Below, piece after piece: positions 8,359-16,600 of a stretch of DNA of 16,654 nt. Both the position numbers and the translations under genes were made by a program. Location of the stretch: contig NPFB01000031.1 of the NCBI GenBank assembly GCA_014084085.1, positions 171,293 to 187,946 on the forward strand, written 5' to 3'. Below the pieces are notes generated by a model, which was not told where the DNA came from, did not search any database, and saw nothing but the letters and a program-made list of their open reading frames with translations. The DNA comes from Hondaea fermentalgiana. Its lineage: Eukaryota > Sar > Bigyra > Thraustochytrida > Thraustochytriidae. Numbering within the stretch: the first letter of the stretch is position 1; the number at the start of each line of letters is the position of its first letter.

Positions 8359-8519
8359 AAACAACAAATGTGTCGTTTGGATTGTTTCTTGTTCGAAAAG
8401 ACAAGAAGGGATATGGCAAACAAACAAACAAACAAACAAACAAACAAACAAACAAGCAGGAAGCAGCGACGGCATGGAACGAAGAGAAACATACTTTGAA
8501 CAGTCAGTCATGGACCCAG
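8359..8519. other. Convergent intergenic gap with microsatellite
   Basis: This is the 161-bp gap between the stop of the AAA+ gene and the stop of the convergent sulfotransferase gene. It presumably supplies both 3' untranslated regions. The only structure I see is the CAAA tract annotated separately. Confidence 0.5.
8417..8455 (+). repeat. (CAAA)n tetranucleotide microsatellite
   Basis: Between nine and ten uninterrupted CAAA units, ending in CAAG. The tract lies about 60 bp past the AAA+ stop codon and about 65 bp past the convergent sulfotransferase stop, so it should appear as (CAAA)n or (TTTG)n in the two 3' untranslated regions. Its length is expected to vary between strains. Confidence 0.95.
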
Positions 8520-10013
8520 TCATTGTTCAGAACGACCTTGCGGCCGCGAGGCTTTTTGATCCTTTTCATCGTTCTTGCTATATCCAAACTCCTCAAAAGA
8601 CGGCCCCCATCTTTTGAGCACGTAATCACGCATGGGTTGTGGAATGGGCACAAAGGAGTTCTTTTTGAAGGTTCCGAGAGAGGCCAGATATTTGGCAATA
8701 CGAGGTTTGGCGGTGTCCCAGGTGTTCCAGCCAAAGTGCTTATATATTCGCTCAAGTGTCCCAAGACCGTCGGCGTCGAGCTGATCGAAGGAGACAATCA
8801 TGAACTGCTCCGGAGGAATCTCGGCGCGAGCCGCCCGATATTCGTCAAAGAGTATCTCGTATTGGCGGAGAATGAACTCTGTAATGTGCTCGTCCGTAGG
8901 TCGCGCGAGGTAGGTGTGCCAATAGGTTTTGTCAGCCATATTGGCTGCACTCTTCCATACCGTGTACGGATTCCTGTGAATGTAAACGAATTGCGCTTTA
9001 GGGAAGAGCTGGTACAAGAGTCTTGCACGTGCGACATGGCATGGACTTTTCATCACCATGCGTCGCGTCTTGGCGCCCCTTGCGACATAGTCGGCGGTAA
9101 CGCGACGCAGGAACTCATAGAGTGCTGCAATCCAGCGGGTCTTGGCCTCCGGAACGTTATCAAAAGTAAAGTAATCGCGAAATTCAGGCTCCCTGTTCAT
9201 AAAGGCAAGCGGCATGTATGGCGACTTGCCGGCTGTAAAGAGGTTGAGGGCAAGCTCGTCTTCTTGTGGTACGTCAAAGCTAATCTTGACATTGTCCATG
9301 GGTCGCGTTTCGCCGAGCGCGTTGGCAAAGAGATAAGTTTTGTCCCCGAGAAGTCGCATGCCATGTGGAAACCCACATTGGAAAGTGTTGGGGTAGATGA
9401 ACTGGTCTTTGTCTTGCGCCAAGACGTTAAAGAGATGCGTTGTTCCTGTCCGCGGGTGCCCGAGCACAAAGACGGGACACTCGTCAATTTTGGTGGCCGC
9501 CACTTCCTTTCCATAGAGCACGTACTCTATGGAGGCCAATATGGAGTTGAAAGCTGACATGAGTGTCAAAATGAGCACGCGAACGCCATAGAGACGCCAG
9601 TCGATGTGTCGCCAGCGCGTGTACAAGATCTCCGTCCACTCGCCAAAGGAGATACCTTGCATGATATTGTATTGCGTCGAGTACTGCGCTTGAAAAGTGA
9701 AATGATGCGTTGCTTTCGGGCGTTCTTCTGGCGCCCTTTCGTACGCCTGATTTCCATACGCGCACAGCGCGCTGTACAAGGCCATGGCCGTGGCTAGCGT
9801 ACCCCACCAGGGAGCAAAACCTACAACGCCTACCACTCCGGCAATTGCAGCTGCCGTCACGGCAGTTGGCGGGCCAGCGGCTGGAAGCACTGGTGGCGAC
9901 GCCTTTCTTTGCGCCCAAGACGCGGTGCCTTGCGACGTGGCTACCATGTTGTGGCTCTTGCCCTCATCGTCCCTGCCCTCGGTAGGTGATGACGACGAGC
10001 TCTGCTGCACCAT
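8520..10013 (-). CDS. Membrane-anchored PAPS-dependent sulfotransferase
   Basis: 497 residues. The 5'-phosphosulfate-binding loop is FVLGHPRTGTTHL (182-194), and the 3'-phosphate-binding region is FVYIHRNPYTVWKSAANM (342-359) with R347 and S355 in the expected places. These motifs place it in the Sulfotransfer_3-like group that moves sulfate from PAPS to a hydroxyl or amine on a lipid, glycan or other small acceptor. The acceptor cannot be predicted. Before the catalytic domain, an Ala/Val/Gly-rich hydrophobic segment (about 49-86) and a second one (about 143-165) suggest one or two membrane anchors, so ER or Golgi placement is likely. The C-terminal 20 residues are charged and disordered. 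The ATG at 10013 has a favourable GCCATGG context; Met23 is a less likely start. A 400-codon antisense frame across the gene is a shadow. Confidence 0.9.
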   Translation of the reverse strand: MVQQSSSSSPTEGRDDEGKSHNMVATSQGTASWAQRKASPPVLPAAGPPTAVTAAAIAGVVGVVGFAPWWGTLATAMALYSALCAYGNQAYERAPEERPKATHHFTFQAQYSTQYNIMQGISFGEWTEILYTRWRHIDWRLYGVRVLILTLMSAFNSILASIEYVLYGKEVAATKIDECPVFVLGHPRTGTTHLFNVLAQDKDQFIYPNTFQCGFPHGMRLLGDKTYLFANALGETRPMDNVKISFDVPQEDELALNLFTAGKSPYMPLAFMNREPEFRDYFTFDNVPEAKTRWIAALYEFLRRVTADYVARGAKTRRMVMKSPCHVARARLLYQLFPKAQFVYIHRNPYTVWKSAANMADKTYWHTYLARPTDEHITEFILRQYEILFDEYRAARAEIPPEQFMIVSFDQLDADGLGTLERIYKHFGWNTWDTAKPRIAKYLASLGTFKKNSFVPIPQPMRDYVLKRWGPSFEEFGYSKNDEKDQKASRPQGRSEQ

Positions 10014-10292
10014 GGCGAACTCTGCCTCGTTCGATTATCGAGAGAATCTTGCGCTGGAGACACGCGCGTTCACTCGCGCTCCCGCGTCAAGGTCACGTCG
10101 CGGGAAGCGCAGCAGTGCAGGAGGCTAAGGAGGCGCCGACGCGCTAGCTGTGACGTCGCTTTTTGATTTGTTTGCGAAACAAGTGCAGATGGCCTATGGT
10201 GTTCTGTGTGTGTGAAAAGCACAAAGTTGCAATAGGGAGCCAAGGTCACCAAGCAAAAAGAAGAAGGAAACACAAGAAGAAACGCAGCTCAA
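10014..10292 (-). promoter_or_regulatory. Gap holding the sulfotransferase promoter and the ankyrin gene 3' end
   Basis: This gap of 279 bases lies between two minus-strand genes. The part near 10013 should be the 5' leader and promoter of the sulfotransferase; the part near 10292 should be the 3' untranslated region of the ankyrin gene. Visible elements are TGACGTCG at 10151-10158, which resembles a CRE/bZIP site, and CGTCGCGGGAA at 10096-10106, which contains an E2F-like GCGGGAA. Neither is proven functional. No small gene is supported. Confidence 0.35.
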
Positions 10293-11885
10293 TTAGTTGA
10301 AAGACCCTTCCTCACTCGGGGACAGTGGAGACGACACATGACCAGTTCCATTGCCCGAGGTCTCGAGCGTCGGCACGTGCGGCTGCTGCTGCTGCTGCTG
10401 CTGCTGCTGCATGGCTTGCGGTTGCGAATATTGCGGTGGGTGTTGCTGCTGATATTGAGCAGGAGACTGTTGCATAGGTTGCTGTACCGCAGGTCGAAAT
10501 GGTGTCGGATTTGCCGCTGGTGAAGGCGGCGAAGGCTGGCGAATCGACTGTGCCGCTTGCGGTTGCCTTGCTTGTGCCGGAGAAAACACCTGAACATTTG
10601 TACCAGAAAAAGAGCTCGGTGGGGCCATCGATGGGTGCGGCGCAGCCCCAGGCCCAGACGCATTAGTCACAGGTTGAGGCGCGTACGGCATGGGTGCAGC
10701 ACCTGCGTTGTACGAGACATAACGTCCCTGAGCAAAGGGGGACTTTTTGGCAAGACCAGGATTGTACGTTGGTGGCGCAATAGGGCCGCCCGATGCGGAA
10801 GATTTCGAGTCGTAGCCCACGTCCGTGTAGTTCGACTTGTTGCCGTACTTGGCAGCAAGCGCAGGATTTCCCACAGTTGTCACAAAGCCATCATCGTGCA
10901 GCATGAAGGGGCGAGAGCCGTCACCGCGACGGTTTGGATCCGTGTACGCTGAGTGGACTGTCGTAGGCGGCGCCGATCCATGCTGCTGCGGCGGTTGCTG
11001 CGGCTGTTGCTGCGGCGGTTGTTGCGGCTGGTGCTGGTGCTGCTGAGGCGGCGGTGGCGCATGTTGCTGGTGCTGTTGCTGTTGGTGCTGTTGTTGTTGC
11101 TGTTGATGTAGCGCACTAGGATTAAAGGGAGTAGAGTTGGAAGGTAGTGGCGGTGTCGCGCTGTTCGTGCTTCGCATCGAGGGAGACGGAGGTTGTTGTT
11201 GCTGCTGCTGCTGATTTTGTTGCTGCTGCTGCTGTTGCTGCTGCTGAGCATTGTGCGGCGTGAGTAGCGCTTGCATTTGAGCATCGGCTTCGTTTCCAGA
11301 CAACGAGTATTGCTGGCTCTGCTGGTCGGGAGGTCCACCGTATGCCTCGCCCATCTTTGGGGGAGGGGCAAGATTCGCGAGACGTGCCTGCTGTGCCGCA
11401 GGGTCAATCGTGGCGCCGACAATTTGCGGCGCAGTGCCCGTGCGCTGCTCCTCTTCAAACATGATGGGCATGAGGTATTGGCGAAGACCAAATCCTTGAG
11501 CAACATCGTAGCCGTTCTTACCCTTGTCATTCTTGTCAAGGATACTAATTCCCATGCCGAGAAACTGCTTGACGAGCTCGGTGTGACCTTTTGCGGCGGC
11601 AAAGTGCAAGCAAGAGTTGTTCCCCTGGCCGCGCGCTCGCACGTCAGCTCCGCATTGGATGAGATAGTCGACGATGTGTGCTTGGCCGTTGAAGCAAGCC
11701 ACGTGCAGGGCCGTGTTACCATTTTTGTTGCGCCAGCTCACATCAAAGCCGCGGCGCTCCACGTAGTCCTGCACCGTGTGGAGGTCGCCGCGAGCGATGG
11801 CCTCCAGGAACCTCTCCTCCTCGGAGGGCTCCGGCGCGAGCACCTTGTACAGCTCGCTCACCTTGTCCTCAAAGTACCCGAACAT
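10293..11885 (-). CDS. Ankyrin-repeat protein with long Q/P-rich disordered C-terminus
   Basis: 530 residues from the ATG at 11885. The N-terminus (MFGYFEDKVSELYKVL) leads into three ankyrin repeats plus a partial fourth: about 23-52, 55-86 (NGNTALHVACFNGQAHIVDYLIQ), 87-121 (NNSCLHFAAAKGHTELVKQFL) and 123-142. Residues from about 180 on are disordered, with Q tracts at 214-231, 261-274, 281-301 and 493-501, the last encoded by nine pure CAG codons. A distinct, less biased island at about 311-400 contains two similar units beginning YTD and ending NPxLAxK. Ankyrin repeats bind partner proteins, and Q/P-rich tails are common in scaffolds and transcription cofactors; no specific function can be given. 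The frame stays open upstream of 11885 only through GC-rich intergenic DNA and antisense to the Rab3GAP2 gene, so the start at 11885, just before the folded part, was chosen. Confidence 0.82.
   Translation of the reverse strand: MFGYFEDKVSELYKVLAPEPSEEERFLEAIARGDLHTVQDYVERRGFDVSWRNKNGNTALHVACFNGQAHIVDYLIQCGADVRARGQGNNSCLHFAAAKGHTELVKQFLGMGISILDKNDKGKNGYDVAQGFGLRQYLMPIMFEEEQRTGTAPQIVGATIDPAAQQARLANLAPPPKMGEAYGGPPDQQSQQYSLSGNEADAQMQALLTPHNAQQQQQQQQQQNQQQQQQQPPSPSMRSTNSATPPLPSNSTPFNPSALHQQQQQQHQQQQHQQHAPPPPQQHQHQPQQPPQQQPQQPPQQHGSAPPTTVHSAYTDPNRRGDGSRPFMLHDDGFVTTVGNPALAAKYGNKSNYTDVGYDSKSSASGGPIAPPTYNPGLAKKSPFAQGRYVSYNAGAAPMPYAPQPVTNASGPGAAPHPSMAPPSSFSGTNVQVFSPAQARQPQAAQSIRQPSPPSPAANPTPFRPAVQQPMQQSPAQYQQQHPPQYSQPQAMQQQQQQQQQPHVPTLETSGNGTGHVSSPLSPSEEGSFN
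10382..10410 (+). repeat. (CTG)n trinucleotide run encoding polyglutamine on the minus strand
   Basis: Nine full GCT/CTG units without interruption, read as CAG codons for Q493-Q501 of the ankyrin protein. Other Q tracts in the same gene mix CAG and CAA and are therefore less prone to slippage. Confidence 0.95.
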
Positions 11886-12091
11886 GGTCGCCTCGGCGTC
11901 GACGCGGCGCTGCCGCGTGTCCGCGCCCGCGCCTCCCGCGCCGGCCCGCGCCGCGCCTCGGGGCCCGCCGGGTCGCGCCGCGCCTCGCGCCGCGCGGCGC
12001 AGGGCAGGGCTTGCCGCGTCTCCGCCGCCGCGCCGCGCCGCGTCGCGCCTCGGGCTCGCGCGCTCGCCTCGGCGTCGCGGACTGCCGCGCG

Positions 12092-12144
12092 CAGACAGAT
12101 AGACAGACAGACACACAGACAGACAGGCAGAGAGGCAGGCAGAC
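12092..12144 (+). repeat. Imperfect CAGA/CAGG tetranucleotide tract
   Basis: About 53 bases of CAGA units with CAGG, TAGA and CACA variants, purine-rich on the plus strand. It lies in the divergent control region, closer to the Rab3GAP2 side. It is an imperfect microsatellite and may be transcribed in a 5' leader. Confidence 0.85.
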
Positions 12145-12173
12145 GCAGCCCCCACGTTTGTGCCGCCGCCGCC

Positions 12174-12298
12174 GCAAGTGGCACGTTCGTGCCGGCCGCG
12201 GCCGCGGGAAACGACCCCGTCTGGCGCACTTGCCGCGGCGGCAGGGCGACTTGCGGGGCCGCATAGCGCACTTGCGGCGGCGCGGATAGCCCACTTGC
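12174..12298 (+). promoter_or_regulatory. Cluster of CACTTGC (E-box-like) elements
   Basis: CACTTGC occurs at 12227-12233, 12269-12275 and 12292-12298, the variant GACTTGC at 12248-12254, and the inverted form GCAAGTG at 12174-12180. The direct copies start 21, 21 and 23 bp apart, that is about two helical turns, so they would face the same side of the DNA. The core CACTTG fits the CANNTG E-box. The position, 144-215 bp before the Rab3GAP2 ATG, fits a promoter element. Function is an inference from spacing and place. Confidence 0.4.
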
Positions 12299-12441
12299 GA
12301 GGCCCGGCGGGGCGCAGAGGAGAGGCAGAGGGACGGGAGGAACTCGGGGCGAGCGAGCGAGCAGCAAATCCGGACTGGAGACAGAGCGCGAGGACCGCGG
12401 GACGCGCGGAGGACGCCGCGGGGGAGAGCCGCGGGCGCCAC

Positions 12442-15400
12442 ATGCTCGGCAGGAGATGGGCAGTGGCTGCCCGACGCCCCGCAGAGCGCGAGCAGCCGCG
12501 CGGCGCGGGAGAATCAGCGGCGGCGGCCGACGATGGCGCGACTCCAGGCGCGAACCGCGAGGTCCCCGCCGCGGCGCGCCACGCACGAGGCCTGCTGCAG
12601 AGCGGCGCGGTGAGCAGGCTGACGGCGACGCCCGCCGCAGGAGATCGGGCCGCGTCGTGGCTAGCGTATTCTGTGGATGACAGGTCAGTGCATGTCGCGG
12701 AACTGACAAGAGAAGCGAATGTGGCCAAGATCTGGAGGGTGGCGAACCTGAAGGGGCTCCGCGCGCTGCAGTTTGCCGGCCGTGGCGAGGCATGCTGCCT
12801 CATTGCAGGGTATGTGAACGGTCTCATTCGCGTGCTGCCTGTGAGCGAAGACACACGGGTGGTATCTCGCGAGTTTGTCTTGCACGGTGCTCCTGTTCAA
12901 GAGATCGCTTTTATGGCTCCCACGGCAGACTCTTCTCGGGCCCGGACGCCGGGTTCTCCCTTTGCTAGATTCCATGCGACGCCAGAGCCGTGTGAAACAG
13001 ATGAAAGGGAAGACAAAGAAGAAGAAGAAGAAGCGAATGAAGGCGACGGAGGGACATTGTGGATACTGTATGAAGATCGAAGAGTCGTTTGTCTCCACTT
13101 ACACGAGGCCGTATCTTGCGCAAGCTGGACAGAACCTGCGTCGATGCGGGTGTATAAGCTCAAGAACCAGCGTGAAGTGCATGGTTTTGCCCCCTTTCGG
13201 TGGGAGCCAGCCTACTACGCTCCCGAAGCAATGTTATGGGACAATAATGACGCCGAGGCGAGCACGGCACAAGCCATTTTGGCACTTGGTGTGCGGCCGG
13301 CCTGGGCTGTGCATGTGACGGACCAATTTGACACCGAGGATGTGGGGCCGGCGACTGGAGGCGTTGGTTCGGCGCTTGTCAAGTCAGTGGTTTCGTCGTT
13401 GGGAAGCCATGTATTTTCCCTCGCTCGCTCATGGGGTTATGGCGGTAGTTCGGAGCCGACAAAGGAAGCGAGCGAATCTGCTGCGAGCGTCTCGAGTCTT
13501 GCAAATGGGCAAGACGCCACGCAGCGTGATGATAGAGGGAAACGTGAGGCTGACGCGGAGGACGATGCGGGCGAGAATGGTGGGGCCTCTGCGCAGGCGC
13601 TCAAGAGCCCGCCTGCCGATGCACGTTCGGCCCGAGGTACGGCAGCCCTTTCGAGTCGCCATGCCATTTTCGACTCTGTGAATCGTGTCGTCAATGGGCA
13701 TTTGAATGGTCAGGACCCTTCGCAGCGCTATGCTGTCACGGTCGATGCCCTTGGTCGTGTAGTGCTGCTGGACACGTGCGGACTTCGCCTGTTGCGCATT
13801 TGGAAGGGCTATCGCGATGCGCAAACGGCCTGGCTCACTTGTCCTGAATCATGGACCGATCAAGAGGACGACACGTGCAACGAAGCAAGCGCACGCGAGG
13901 GGGAACCAAGTGTGGATTGTGGGGCCGAGGGCGGCGATGAACGAAATGGGCAGTACTTGGTCATTCTTGCGCCATGGCGCGAGACGGTGCAAATTTGGCG
14001 CGTTCCAGGGTGCGTCTTGGTGTCGAGCATGCGATTGCCTTCATGCGCGGTGGGCGCCGTGCACCTATTAACACACGTGGACTGGGCGTCGCGGCAGGCG
14101 CGGTGTTTTCTAGTGCGTGATGGCACCTCGGCACGGGAAGAGGACGAGGACGACGAGGAGGAGGAGGAGGAGGTGGAGGAGAGAGTGTGTGGACTCAATG
14201 TGCAAGAGGTGTTGACCACGCGCGCAAGCCTAGAGCGCCTCATGACGCATTTGAACAAGGGCAAGAATCAGCAGGCGGGCTTTATGGCGCACCAATTTCG
14301 CCATGCGCTTGGGAGCGCGCGATTTCGCCAGGCTGAGACAATCTTTGGGGAGACCAAGCAAGCAGACGTAATTTGGCGACTGCTCCTCGCCATGGACACT
14401 GATTTGACTGGAGTATTGATCCCCCCCGCCAAGTTTCACCTGCGCATGATTGCTCATGCCCAAGCTGTGCTCGGTGAAATGAAGCAAGATGCTGCGTGCG
14501 AAAGGCTCTTGCGCCAGTTGGAGGTACGCGTACGTCTGGTGCGTCTCCACGCGTCACTGGCTGTCTCCACCCCGGAGAATGTAGCTGCGGACTTGCGAGA
14601 GCTTGATGTTGATGCTTCGCTTGTCCCGTGTGCGACGGAGGACCTGTCGATTTGGACGGCGGGCGGTACAAACGCTGGGAAGCCGCGGCAACCTATTTGC
14701 ATTCGTGAACTATTGCATGTTTTTGGCGCACTGGTCCTCCGCGACATGGATGACTTGTGCTGGACAGATCCCGCCAATGTGCAAGTGGATGAGAGAAAAT
14801 GTAATTGGGCCGACCGTGGCGGTACTTCGGGCACGGACGAAGTGATCAATGAGAGCGCGGGCGAGAACGAAGTATCCAGTGAGAGCTCTGAATTGCCTGA
14901 TCTGACGCCGTCACACCAGCTGAGCCTTGAAACGCAACAAAGTATAGCAGCGCTGCTCTTTGATCCAATTCTCATCGATGTATTCATGCTCTCCAAGGTA
15001 ACGAGCGCGATGGCTCATTTCGACGGTAGCTCGCAAGTCTACTTGCAATTATTTTTGGACTGGTGGTTTCAGCTACCTCTGGAGCGCGTGCTCGATACAG
15101 CGAGCAATGCTCCCAGCGCAGTGATTCGATTGCTGGGAGAATTATTAAAGGGCGCAGAAGCACACGTCGAAATCATTATTAAGTATGCGCAAGAGTCGCG
15201 ACATGTGTGTCATGGACTTATTCTCGTACGGCTTTGCGCACGCGCCGCGGAGGAGGCGGCTAAGACGGAACTGACCAAGGCTGCGCGTGAGCTGGAGGAT
15301 GTGCTTGTCATTTGCTGCTGCGCTCGTCGGTCCGATTTATCGTGCATGGATTTTGGAGTCCAAACAGCAAAGTTTGCGCAAGTCGTCGCGCGAGCTCTGG

Positions 15401-16572
15401 TGGAGGAGCGTGACGTTTCAGCAATTGAAGATCGCTTTACGGCGCAGTGCAAGCTCGGATCAGACCTCATTCAGGGTCATCGTGCCTTGCTCTATTGCGA
15501 TGAGCATGGCGCAAATCTGGATGCCGCGCTCGAGTCTTTGCGCAGTATTCAAGATGTGCGAATGCGACGCGGACTTGTAGTTCGCGTTCGCGAGCTTGCG
15601 ATTTTACCCCTAGTGCGCAACGAGGCACTTGTTTCGGAGAAGCGATGCGACGTCGCTCTCGCAATTCTGAACGAATTAGAAGGAAGTGATGATGTCAAGA
15701 AGGAGGAGGAGCGCAACGTCAAGGGTGGCGCTACTGTGCTGGACGAGGGCGCGGAAGAGCTCGGATTTCCGTGGCTCGACAAGGTCTTTCGCGAAGAAAT
15801 GCGCGACGCGCAAGCAAGCATTGTTCCGCAGCGCGTCGCAGAAGACCGACTCGCCCTTTTGGCGCTCAAAGGCCTTGTGCGAGTGATGGAGGGCGGGGCG
15901 GAGGGCGCGGGTTCAAGATTGAAGCTTTTGGCGCAGCTATTCGCTGGAAACAAGATTCCACTTGAGAAGGCGCTCACTTTACAGATCAAGAAGGACGAAT
16001 CGACGCCGGAGGCTGATGAGATAGCCTCGCGACGGACACGCTTGGTGCAGCGCGTTGTGCAGGCAAACGTGGACGAGCCTGCATTCGCGTTTGAGCTGGC
16101 GCGGGCTCTCGGCGTGCCTGTGGACAAGGTACATATTGAGCTTGCGCATCGTTTGTATGCGCGCGGAGACGACGCGGCGGGCAAGGCGTCGGCGGACCGT
16201 GTGAAGGACCAGGGTGCGCTTGCGCTCGTCTTGCTTTCCGTTGCTCGACAGCGCATGGCGTCGGTGCTTCAGGTTTTGCAGGATTTGCCTCAGTACCGCC
16301 ACCTTCTCGCTGTGATTTCGGCAGACACGTCGAAGTGGATCAGGGCGGGCGGTGTGGTTCCTCCGCATCGTGGCGGTGGTGGAACGGAAGAGGCGGATAC
16401 GACGAGCGCCGCGGCGGTTGGGAAGCAGCGGGCCAATTTGTCGTCGACGCTGGTGCTCTTGCACGAGATCGCCTCGAATTTGCCGGCCTCGAGTCCGGCG
16501 CAGCGCCGTGCAACGCAGATGGCTACGGCTGCGGACGCGCTCTTTCGTCGTGTCCAGGACGCCATTCGCTAA
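12442..16572 (+). CDS. RAB3GAP2: Rab3 GTPase-activating protein non-catalytic subunit (Rab3GAP2-like)
   Basis: 1376 residues from the first in-frame ATG, close to animal Rab3GAP2. With the catalytic subunit Rab3GAP1 (not in this window), Rab3GAP2 forms a complex that acts on Rab3 and, in animals, promotes nucleotide exchange on Rab18 at the ER and lipid droplets. The family's most recognisable stretch is present: YAVTVDALGRVVLLD followed by LLRIWKGYRDAQTAWL, with WKGYRDAQ at 454-461, then YLVILAPWRETVQIWRV. The region before about residue 540 looks like the predicted beta-propeller N-terminal domain, starting at LLQSGAVSRLTATP. The rest is helical and matches the C-terminal half in style. Acidic low-complexity inserts lie at about 188-203 and 566-581. 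Residues 1-50 are biased Arg/Ala/Gly sequence, so the exact start is uncertain. The gene is intronless. No GAP catalytic residue is expected in this subunit. Confidence 0.85.
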   Translation: MLGRRWAVAARRPAEREQPRGAGESAAAADDGATPGANREVPAAARHARGLLQSGAVSRLTATPAAGDRAASWLAYSVDDRSVHVAELTREANVAKIWRVANLKGLRALQFAGRGEACCLIAGYVNGLIRVLPVSEDTRVVSREFVLHGAPVQEIAFMAPTADSSRARTPGSPFARFHATPEPCETDEREDKEEEEEANEGDGGTLWILYEDRRVVCLHLHEAVSCASWTEPASMRVYKLKNQREVHGFAPFRWEPAYYAPEAMLWDNNDAEASTAQAILALGVRPAWAVHVTDQFDTEDVGPATGGVGSALVKSVVSSLGSHVFSLARSWGYGGSSEPTKEASESAASVSSLANGQDATQRDDRGKREADAEDDAGENGGASAQALKSPPADARSARGTAALSSRHAIFDSVNRVVNGHLNGQDPSQRYAVTVDALGRVVLLDTCGLRLLRIWKGYRDAQTAWLTCPESWTDQEDDTCNEASAREGEPSVDCGAEGGDERNGQYLVILAPWRETVQIWRVPGCVLVSSMRLPSCAVGAVHLLTHVDWASRQARCFLVRDGTSAREEDEDDEEEEEEVEERVCGLNVQEVLTTRASLERLMTHLNKGKNQQAGFMAHQFRHALGSARFRQAETIFGETKQADVIWRLLLAMDTDLTGVLIPPAKFHLRMIAHAQAVLGEMKQDAACERLLRQLEVRVRLVRLHASLAVSTPENVAADLRELDVDASLVPCATEDLSIWTAGGTNAGKPRQPICIRELLHVFGALVLRDMDDLCWTDPANVQVDERKCNWADRGGTSGTDEVINESAGENEVSSESSELPDLTPSHQLSLETQQSIAALLFDPILIDVFMLSKVTSAMAHFDGSSQVYLQLFLDWWFQLPLERVLDTASNAPSAVIRLLGELLKGAEAHVEIIIKYAQESRHVCHGLILVRLCARAAEEAAKTELTKAARELEDVLVICCCARRSDLSCMDFGVQTAKFAQVVARALVEERDVSAIEDRFTAQCKLGSDLIQGHRALLYCDEHGANLDAALESLRSIQDVRMRRGLVVRVRELAILPLVRNEALVSEKRCDVALAILNELEGSDDVKKEEERNVKGGATVLDEGAEELGFPWLDKVFREEMRDAQASIVPQRVAEDRLALLALKGLVRVMEGGAEGAGSRLKLLAQLFAGNKIPLEKALTLQIKKDESTPEADEIASRRTRLVQRVVQANVDEPAFAFELARALGVPVDKVHIELAHRLYARGDDAAGKASADRVKDQGALALVLLSVARQRMASVLQVLQDLPQYRHLLAVISADTSKWIRAGGVVPPHRGGGGTEEADTTSAAAVGKQRANLSSTLVLLHEIASNLPASSPAQRRATQMATAADALFRRVQDAIR

Positions 16573-16591
16573 TGTCATGAATAACCTATAC

Positions 16592-16600
16592 CTAAGCTTT

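Larger units (their letters stand above)
11886..12441. promoter_or_regulatory. GC-rich divergent promoter region between the ankyrin and Rab3GAP2 genes
   Basis: This stretch of 556 bases between two divergent start codons is extremely GC-rich and holds no credible gene; reading frames through it are biased Arg/Ala/Pro sequence. It contains a CAGA-type tract (12092-12144), an inverted GCAAGTG (12174-12180), a perfect GGCACG-TT-CGTGCC palindrome (12180-12193), an E2F-like GCGGGAAA (12204-12211) and three CACTTGC plus one GACTTGC elements (12227-12298). It probably serves as control region and 5' leaders for both genes. Confidence 0.5.

Noticed and set aside
8417..8455. Possible CRISPR-like repeat array
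   Set aside because: The units are four bases with no spacers, so it is a simple microsatellite in a eukaryotic gene gap.
8355..9557. A 400-codon plus-strand frame opposite the sulfotransferase
   Set aside because: It begins with GTG rather than ATG, runs through the CAAA microsatellite, resembles no family and is fully antisense to a gene with clear PAPS-binding motifs.
11271..12266. 331-codon plus-strand frame opposite the ankyrin repeats
   Set aside because: It is a shadow of the ankyrin coding frame and then of the GC-rich gap, with no recognisable domain.
12160..12441. 94-codon N-terminal extension of Rab3GAP2
   Set aside because: It starts at GTG; the first in-frame ATG is 12442, and the extension contains the CACTTGC promoter-like array.
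11886..12854. 323-codon upstream extension of the ankyrin protein
   Set aside because: It is Arg/Ala/Ser-rich, crosses the CAGA tract and runs antisense to the N-terminal coding part of Rab3GAP2.
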